Program-made: the position numbers and the translations under genes
From: Corythucha ciliata
Lineage: Eukaryota; Arthropoda; Insecta; Hemiptera; Tingidae
Assembly: GCA_038030265.1 (NCBI GenBank)
Contig: CM075942.1
Location: 64,422,926 to 64,486,925, forward strand
Direction: 5' to 3'
DNA length: 64,000 nucleotides
In this document: positions 57,481-64,000 of the stretch, one piece after another
Layout of the letters: each line of letters opens with the position of its first letter
Numbering within the stretch: position 1 is the first letter of the stretch
The notes under the pieces: model-generated
What the model was told of the DNA's origin: nothing
The model's input: only the letters and a program-made list of their open reading frames with translations
Databases searched by the model: none

Positions 57481-58828
57481 AGTCGCAGGATTTTTGTCGA
57501 ATCAGTCTTTTTCTAAAAATCCTAGCATTTCTGTAAAACGCCGCCTTTTTGTAGAACAATCTGGTTTTTCTCAATTAGCCTGGACTATTTAGCCTTATTA
57601 CAAATAGCCTGCAGTCCTTTAGGCTCATTATCGAAGCAACTTACGATATCAAAAAAAGCCTAACTTGTCTAGGCTCTTTGTAAAGAAGCTTTACTCGTTT
57701 CGCCATATTGTGTTACACCCAGCCTACTAACTGATAACGAATCACTAGCGTGCCCAGACAGATAGGTCAGAAGCTGCCTTGACTGAAAGTCAAGGAAGCT
57801 TCATAAATACCAAAGAAAAGGCCACGGAAGGCTTCTGGAGGAACGTTCATAAATACGGCCATAGCCCTGTAGCCTAATTGTTATTCGAGAGCTGGTGACA
57901 GTCCTATTCAACCGGAATAACATTTGTCCTAGTTGATAAATTTTGTGTACGAATATGAGTGTCTGCCTGAGGCATTTACCCTCAGCGGGCAGTCAAAACC
58001 CTGAATTTGGGACATGAATCATCCGAAAGAACACAGTCTTGAAACTTGTCTCATTCGGGAGGTTTTTAGGAGCTTCTGCCTGGAGCATTCGGCCAGTTTC
58101 ATGACTATGTTCCACCGTTAGGTTAATGTCTCAAATTGGGAGAATTTGATTTGCTGATGGCAAACGCCCCAGGCAGACGCTCATTTCCGTATTCGGCACC
58201 ATAAAACCTGTTGAATGAGACCATTTGTTAAATATGACTAAGTTCATAAGTTCATTCGGTTCATTCTGACTGGCCACCGAGAACAAAATATGCCTCAGGC
58301 AGACGACGCCAACAGACGCTCATGTTCGTATTCAGCTCCATAAAACCTATCGAATGAGACCAGAATATATGATAAGTACATCTAGCTTATTCATATTCCA
58401 CATTTAGGGAATTTCACGGGCCACTGAGGCAGGGGCGTAGGTACGGGGGGGATATGGGAGATAGATCCCCCCCCCCCCCCAGAGCTACAAGTTTACGAAC
58501 GAATAAGGAACACTAGTACCAACGCTCTACTGTAAAGAACACCATAAAATCCAAATCCATAAATCTCCAAAAATGAGTGTTTCTCGTTGAAGTTAGTTTT
58601 AGCAGATTTTCTCGACCTAGCCAGGTCAAGTTAGCGATCTTTTTCAGAGAAGATAGCGATCCTTACCAGCGATCTTTTTTCCGTCAACAGTAGAGGGGGT
58701 GGAGAGGGGGAGGGAAGGAAGGCAGTACAGATAGAAGTGAGGGGGGGGGCATTAACACCATAAACACAAAATAAACGCACACGAACGACATGAATACGGG
58801 CAGAGGCAGGATCGCTAATCCCTAGCTT

Positions 58829-59395
58829 GACAATATCGTTATAAAGTGTCGTGCCACAACCATCTTCGGTATGGAACGTCTACAGACACCCCCGACGCGA
58901 AAAACATGCCCGCCAATGACATAAGTCCAGGCGGGGGCGGTCTGGGGGCAGGATCGCTGGCATGACAATATCGTTATAAAGTGTCGTGCCACAACCATCT
59001 TCGGTATGGAACGTCTACAGACACACCCGACGCGAAAAACATGCCCTCCAATGACATAAATACAGGCGGGGCCGGCGGAATCGCAAAAAACATGCCCGCC
59101 AATGACATAAGTACAGGCGGGGGCGGTCTGGGGGCGGAATCGCTGACATGACAATATCGTTATAAAGTGTCGTGCCACAATCAACTTCGGTATGGAACCT
59201 CTACAGACATCCCAGACGCAAGAAACATGCCCGCCAATGACATAAGTACAAGCGGGGGCGGTCTTGGGGCAGGATCGCTGGCATGCCAATATCGTTACAA
59301 AGTGTCGTGCGATCCTGCCCCCAGACCGCCCGCGCCTGTACTTATGTCATTGGCGGTCATATTTCTTGCGTCGGGGGTGTCTGTGGAGGTTCCAT
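58829..59395. repeat. 135-bp tandem repeat with inverted end unit
   Basis: The marker GACAATATCGTTATAAAGTG occurs at 58829, 58964, 59150 and (as GCCAATATCG) 59285. Steps are 135, 186 and 135; the 186 contains a 51-bp partial duplication at about 59045-59100. The last part (59310-59395) is an inverted copy. Because 135 equals 45 codons, one minus-strand frame stays open for 155 codons with a 45-residue repeat. No function is claimed. Confidence 0.88.
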
Positions 59396-59399
59396 ACCG

Positions 59400-61165
59400 C
59401 GCTAATCTGGTGGCTCAAATTGAGAAAATTCGCGCTATCTTGAGGAAAATTCACGGCTAAAAAGAGAAAATACACCGTGTCCCCGGTTTCATTAGGTTCT
59501 TAAGCCAAAAATTGAAAAAACGCGTTAATATTCGTGACTATAACTGCGAAAAATCGCTGATTCATGGTCTCGCAATGTAACTTTCAGACTAAAATTGAGA
59601 AAAAATCGCTGAATCGCAGTGCACGGTTGCCATTCTATATGAATAAATTGTGGAAATAAACGCAAAAGGGTTGTTTTTGGACCAACCCCGCGGTTAAAAT
59701 TGAGATAACACGTATAATGTTGACAAAAAAAACGCTTTCAGGTGAAAATTTGGCAAAAATAACAAATTCACTACTGAAATTGCGTAAAACTGCTAATTTG
59801 CAATGTGCGGGCATAAAGTCGAGGAGAACCCTTAATTCACGGAAACAAATGAAGAAAATCAACTAGAAAAAATCACTAATTAGCCCGGCTACAATTAAGA
59901 AAAACGCTAATTTTCGGTTCATATTGAGAAAAAGTGATAATTCTCTGCAAAAATGGAAAAAACTCCTAATTGGACGCTTAATTAGAGGAAAACACCAATT
60001 CTTGGCAAAAATCTAGAAAATTCGGTTAATGCAAGGGTTGGAAACGCTACTACGCTGCTAAAATTTAGAAAAAGCGCAAATTCGCTGCTAAAATTGAGGA
60101 ACATAAATAATTCTCGGTTAGTGTGGTGAAATTTGAAAAATATCTAATTTAAATACGCGCCTTCTGAAGGCAACTTTGTGACTAAAATTCAAAAAACTGG
60201 AAATTCCTGCACGGCTGTAAGTGAAAACAACGCTGATTCACTAGCTAGAACTAAGACGAAGTAACAATCTATGCATAAAAGTAACATAACATTGCTACTA
60301 CGGTGCTAAAATGTGAAAAACCCACTAATTTGCGGGTAATATTTAGAAAATAAATAATTATTCTGGCCAAAATAAAGAGATTTTAAAGGTTATTTCGAGG
60401 CTAAATTGAGAAAAAGTGCTAGTTCACGGCTAAAAATGAAAAAACCCGCCAATTTACAGCTGAAATTGCGCAAAACTCTAATTCGCTCAAATTGAGAAAG
60501 AATCTAATTTGCGTCAAAACTGAACCATACGCCATTCGCGTCTTCTGACGGCAACTTCTGAGTTTTCTGAAGGCAACTTCTGTGGCAAAAGTTGAGAAAA
60601 AGCGGCAATTTATGGCAATGGGTGAAAAATCCTCTAATTCGCGGGTAAAACTGAGAAAAATTGCGCATGGTGAACCAAAAAAAAATCCTAATTTGTAAAA
60701 AGCCCTCTATTTCGAGGCTAATTTATGAGGAAAACACTTAAGAAAAACGTAATGTTTAGCTAAAACTGAGAAAAGTGCTAATCCCCTGGTAAAAAAATTG
60801 AAAAAATCGCTAATTTGCTGATAAAATTGAGGAATACGCTAAAACTCGCGGAAAATTAAGAAACATTGCTCGCGGGATAAAAACGCTGCTTTGCTGCTAA
60901 AGTTGGGAAAATGCGCAAATTCAATAGCTATGGGGGGAGGGGTCAAAACCACTAATCCGCGGGTGAAATTAAGAAGAATGATACACGCGGCCAAAATTGA
61001 GAAAAGCGCTAATCTGAAGGTAAAGTTGACAAAAAGCACTCATTCATGGCTAAAATTGAGAAATTCGCGGCTTAAACTGGTTGTAAGCGCTAATTGGCGG
61101 TTAGAAAAGGTGAAATAGCGGTGATTCGTGGCTAAAATAAGGAAAAGGCTAAGTAAAATTACATT
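59400..61165 (-). repeat. Family A array, minus orientation
   Basis: Array inside the hAT-like element, colinear with 13311-15060. It includes the module CTTCTGAAGGCAACTTTGTG at 60169-60188 and a doubled version at 60540-60595. Confidence 0.88.
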
Positions 61166-61722
61166 TCTTGTTTATACAGAGACTTAGGTCGAAATTACCC
61201 CCTGCCATCCCTGTATAACGAGATTTCAATCTGAACCCCCCCCCCCCAGGACAAATTCCTACCTACGCCTCTGCACTGAGGGCATGTGCACCAGGTAGAC
61301 GCTCATATTCATATTCAATTCAGCCCGAAAAAAACTCATTGAATGGGAAAAGTTTCAGGACTATGTTCCTCTAGTTGAGTGGGACTGTCGCCGGCTCCCG
61401 GTCAGTGCACAACGTACTATTTCCATCAGTGTTATTTTTCAGTATTGATTTATTTGGCATTTTTCTACAAATGAGCGGTTTGAGGTGTTTTTTTTTTGGT
61501 TTTTTTTTTATCGTTCCTCACAAAAAGTCTGTTAATCATTCAGCCTTATTGTAACAAGCACATTAGGTTCGCAAAGAGCCTGAAAGCCCTCAGCCTATTT
61601 GTAATAAGGCTAAAATGGTCCAGGCTGATTGAGAAAAAACAGATTTTTCTATAAAAAAGGCGGCGTTTTACAAAAAGGCTAGGATTTTTATAAAAAGACT
61701 GATTCGACAAAAATCCTGCGAC

Positions 61723-63274
61723 ATAGCTATAGCCACGTTGATTTCAAGTAAAGTCCACTATTTTCCTTGAATGGAAAAAATAACTAGCTCTAAAAACAAT
61801 TCTCCCTATTATTTGCCTCCCCCTTCTTCTACAGCTCATTTCACGACCAGGTGGTCACCAGCTCCCTTTTTACTCCTCCTTTCTCATCCTTCACCAGCAT
61901 CATCTTTTTCACGGCCGTGATTGGTCTCGGCACTCTCGAATGGTTCCGAAAATAGTCCCTCTTCCTCCTCTTGCCTGTAATTTAAGTTTACACCAGTTCA
62001 GCTGTCTTAGTTTCCACACTTCCAGCTGCATGCACATTATCTCTATAGCTGTTTTGAACGGGCAAAGAGGCCTGCGGCCCTCTCCCTCCCCATCGGTGTT
62101 CGTGCCCTATCATTGAATGCTTCAAACCAAGTCAAATCAATGAAGGGGACGGCATCATGGATATGAGTAGTAAGTTGAAAATATCGTCTAATTTTTCAAC
62201 CCTCCTCTCGCACCCCCCCCCCCTAGCAACGTCGTCCTTTCATGTTTGTCCCAATTTAATATATCCCTGCCCTTTCGAGCATCTGCTGCTACTTTAACGC
62301 CCCCTTCATTACTTTGTAAACACACTCCAAAACACTCTAATCTTATATCAAGCATGTATACGAGCATTCCTTTTTTTTTGACATAACTCCAGGTTTTAAA
62401 GCTCTCGATCGAGATTGCCCGATGTTTTGAAATTACGTCAACATTGTAGGGATTAACTCAATAAACCGAGAGTGCCTCCCGTCACACGTTTCTGATTAAA
62501 AGTTGGTTTTTTAAGCTTCTTCACAGAGACCACTATTTTGGTTTTTGTCCAATTCATTCAAATTAATGACGAACGTTCATTTCACTGTCGAAAAATTATA
62601 GACAAGACGACGCACGAGGGTGTATGATAAAATAGGCAATTCTTACGAAACAACCGAGCAACCTTCTCCATTTATCGCAATACCAAAATGTCTTTGTGAA
62701 GCAATGTGTAGGTGAGGGCTTAAAAAGGAAGGGAGGAATATGGTGAACTCAAAAAAACCCCCGCTATTGTTCCGTTAAGCGTATGCAGATTTATATATGA
62801 TGAGGGGGAATATTTTATGAACGGAAGAATTGTCTGTTATTCAGTTTTCGGTGAATTAGCGATGTAAATATTGAGGTCACCCCTTGCCTTGAATCCTCTT
62901 GAAATAAATCTCAAAAGGAGTATAGGTACGTTAAATTGAGAACTCTCATCCATATACCCTTCTTCTCTGCGTTTATACCACTAAACATGTGCCCCGAGGG
63001 GGCTTCCGTCCCTCTCGCATTATTACACGACCTGCGTGAAGCCCGCTCGCAAGGAGATGCCCCCCCCCCCTAGCACCAGCATGCGGCCAACCGCATCCTT
63101 CCTAAAACGGCCGCGAATTGTAATTTCCATTCCCTCCATCCTCCGTTAGAATGATAATACGCCTCTTTGCCTCACAGCGTCTTGAAGACCCTCGGAGTAA
63201 TAAGTCGAATTGTATGATTCGCTCAATTATCATATCGTTTTAAACCACGCGATTATTACAATCATACGTTTCAG
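61723..63274. other. Non-repetitive DNA, possible regulatory or 5' region
   Basis: Unique DNA with C runs at 62213-62223 and 63060-63070. A stretch at 61836-61950 has a good acceptor (CCCTTCTTCTACAG) and a short open frame, but the call is uncertain. No repeat family was seen. Confidence 0.35.
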
Positions 63275-63444
63275 GGTTCCGGTCAGGGCACCAGCCAATG
63301 ATCCTTCCAAAATGCCGTTCGTCTTTCTTTTTTTGTCACACAAGCCACCGGTGCGGTGGCGTGGCATCGTGATTTCACTAGTTTTTATTATTTATTTGCA
63401 AAGTTGCGTGTACAGAAAGACCAAGCGGATTGCTACACATACAG
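63275..63444 (+). CDS. First coding exon of a plus-strand membrane protein gene
   Basis: A 170-bp exon. The acceptor is CATACGTTTCAG and the donor CATACAG followed by GTTAGG. A likely start Met at 63312 gives MPFVFLFLSHKPPVRWRG, followed by the hydrophobic GIVISLVFIIYLQSC and the basic YRKTKR. That layout fits a type II or signal-anchor protein such as a Golgi enzyme, but nothing identifies the family. It runs away from the minus-strand gene, so the two may be divergent neighbours. The frame is also open upstream of the Met to the acceptor. Confidence 0.5.
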
Positions 63445-64000
63445 GTTAGGTTAGTAAGATATAGGTATGTGATGACACTTCACAGCTTCAAAGGGGTCAA
63501 AACTTGTTCGTTATGTTTGGAAGGCGTTGTTTCACTGCCCCCCCCCTCCTACTCTAAATCTATACGTGTCGCGACTGCCGTGATCCACTCTCAACGTCCT
63601 GGCTCAACAGAAAATCTCTTTATAATGATTTCAACGCGTTCACTTTTTTTTTTCTTTTACTCGATTTTGTAAGGTGTTGTGTATGGTTTTTTTTTTTTTT
63701 TTTATCTTTCTTACTCTCTCCTAATTCGCATTTAATTTACTTTCCTCCCTGTTAAGGATTTAGAAGGAACATCCTTTTACTCACGTTTAGCCATTTAAAC
63801 GCATCTTTTAAACGCACCTATAAGGATTTCTATTCCAGTTTCATTTTCTAATTTTAACAAATTATTGTTATTGCGTATGCGTTTCACGCGCAGGGAGGCC
63901 ACCTTTTTTTAAGTTTAGAGACTAAAGACATAAAGACAAAAGGAAAACACGCGCCTTTTAAACTTAACTCGATTAAGTTCGTAAAACATTTTAATTAAAA
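63445..64000. other. Intron DNA to window end, no gene recognised
   Basis: Contains C and T runs (63537-63546, 63687-63705) and AT-rich DNA. The 80-codon frame at 63430-63672 passes into a T run and is not called. Confidence 0.4.

Larger units (their letters stand above)
58430..61273. mobile_element. hAT-like non-autonomous element carrying satellite arrays
   Basis: Terminal repeats CAGGGGCGTAGGTA (left) and CAGAGGCGTAGGTA (right, in reverse) match at 13 of 14 bases. A perfect 8-bp target duplication CACTGAGG lies at 58422-58429 and 61274-61281. CAG-starting ends and 8-bp duplications are diagnostic of hAT-type transposition. The 2,844-bp interior has a 135-bp tandem array and a family A array of about 1.75 kb but no transposase. 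Confidence 0.92.
57481..61722. mobile_element. Long-TIR non-autonomous transposon (outer)
   Basis: The left end starts (A)GTCGCAGGATTTTTGTCG and the right end read in reverse starts GTCGCAGGATTTTTGTCG. Similarity continues for about 170 bp on each side through AATCCTAGC, AACGCCGCC and AGCCTTATTACAAATA. ATAGC lies next to both ends (57476-57480 and 61723-61727), a possible 5-bp target duplication. The interior contains a repeated module with CAGGCAGACGCTCAT and GTATTC, and no transposase. The hAT-like element at 58430 is nested in it. Confidence 0.82.

Noticed and set aside
61836..61950. Possible plus-strand terminal exon after TTCTTCTACAG reading SFHDQVVTSSLF and ending FRK
   Set aside because: The acceptor is good and the frame is protein-like, but it is short and no upstream exon in phase was found next to the nested transposons.

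Overview
The window is AT-rich eukaryotic DNA, most likely from an arthropod. The evidence is large spliced introns, GT-AG exons, and metazoan-type transposons: a Ty1/copia LTR element, several non-LTR (LINE) fragments, a GIY-YIG Penelope-like element, hAT-like ends, and PIF/Harbinger-like and TA-flanked MITEs. No bacterial operon, rRNA or tRNA gene, or CRISPR array was seen. I could not name the species.

One unidentified protein gene can be assembled on the minus strand. Nine putative exons (57005-56956, 56426-56277, 55879-55791, 51226-51047, 49432-49255, 48958-48889, 36434-36028, 23767-23619, 8517-8434) have compatible codon phases from end to end. They would encode about 450 residues, with a Ser/Thr-rich acidic linker in the 407-bp exon. 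The introns reach 12-15 kb and hold nearly all the repeats. A separate plus-strand exon (63275-63444) encodes a short basic N-terminus followed by a hydrophobic segment, and probably starts a divergent gene that leaves the window on the right.

The rest is mostly degenerate short-period arrays, labelled A to H here. Family A (about 30 bp, TTTTAGCCGCGAATTAGCG core) covers about 10 kb and switches orientation at several points. Others are B (CTGACGATTTTACC), C (AACCCGCGAAATT), D (17 bp, TGCTGTGGTTGGACCTT), E (20 bp, TTGTCAATTTTATGAGGAAA), F (GCTAAACAAACGA), G (GTCAGTTTGGCC) and H (AACTCGCAATTTCGC).

Transposons from left to right: a LINE reverse-transcriptase relic (7160-7850); a TA-flanked MITE (13520-13667); a 263-bp MITE (24871-25133); a copia element (25900-31407; LTRs about 99% identical, 5-bp target duplication, dead ORFs) with a 5'-truncated RNase-H LINE inside it; a Harbinger-like MITE (38154-38290); a LINE fragment (about 38520-39619); a Penelope-like palindrome (39744-41333); a LINE 3' fragment (52808-53600); and a nested pair at 57481-61722. 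In that pair a long-TIR element contains a hAT-like element (58430-61273) with a perfect 8-bp target duplication, and this inner element carries a family A array. This gives a concrete way for the arrays to spread: as cargo of non-autonomous DNA transposons.
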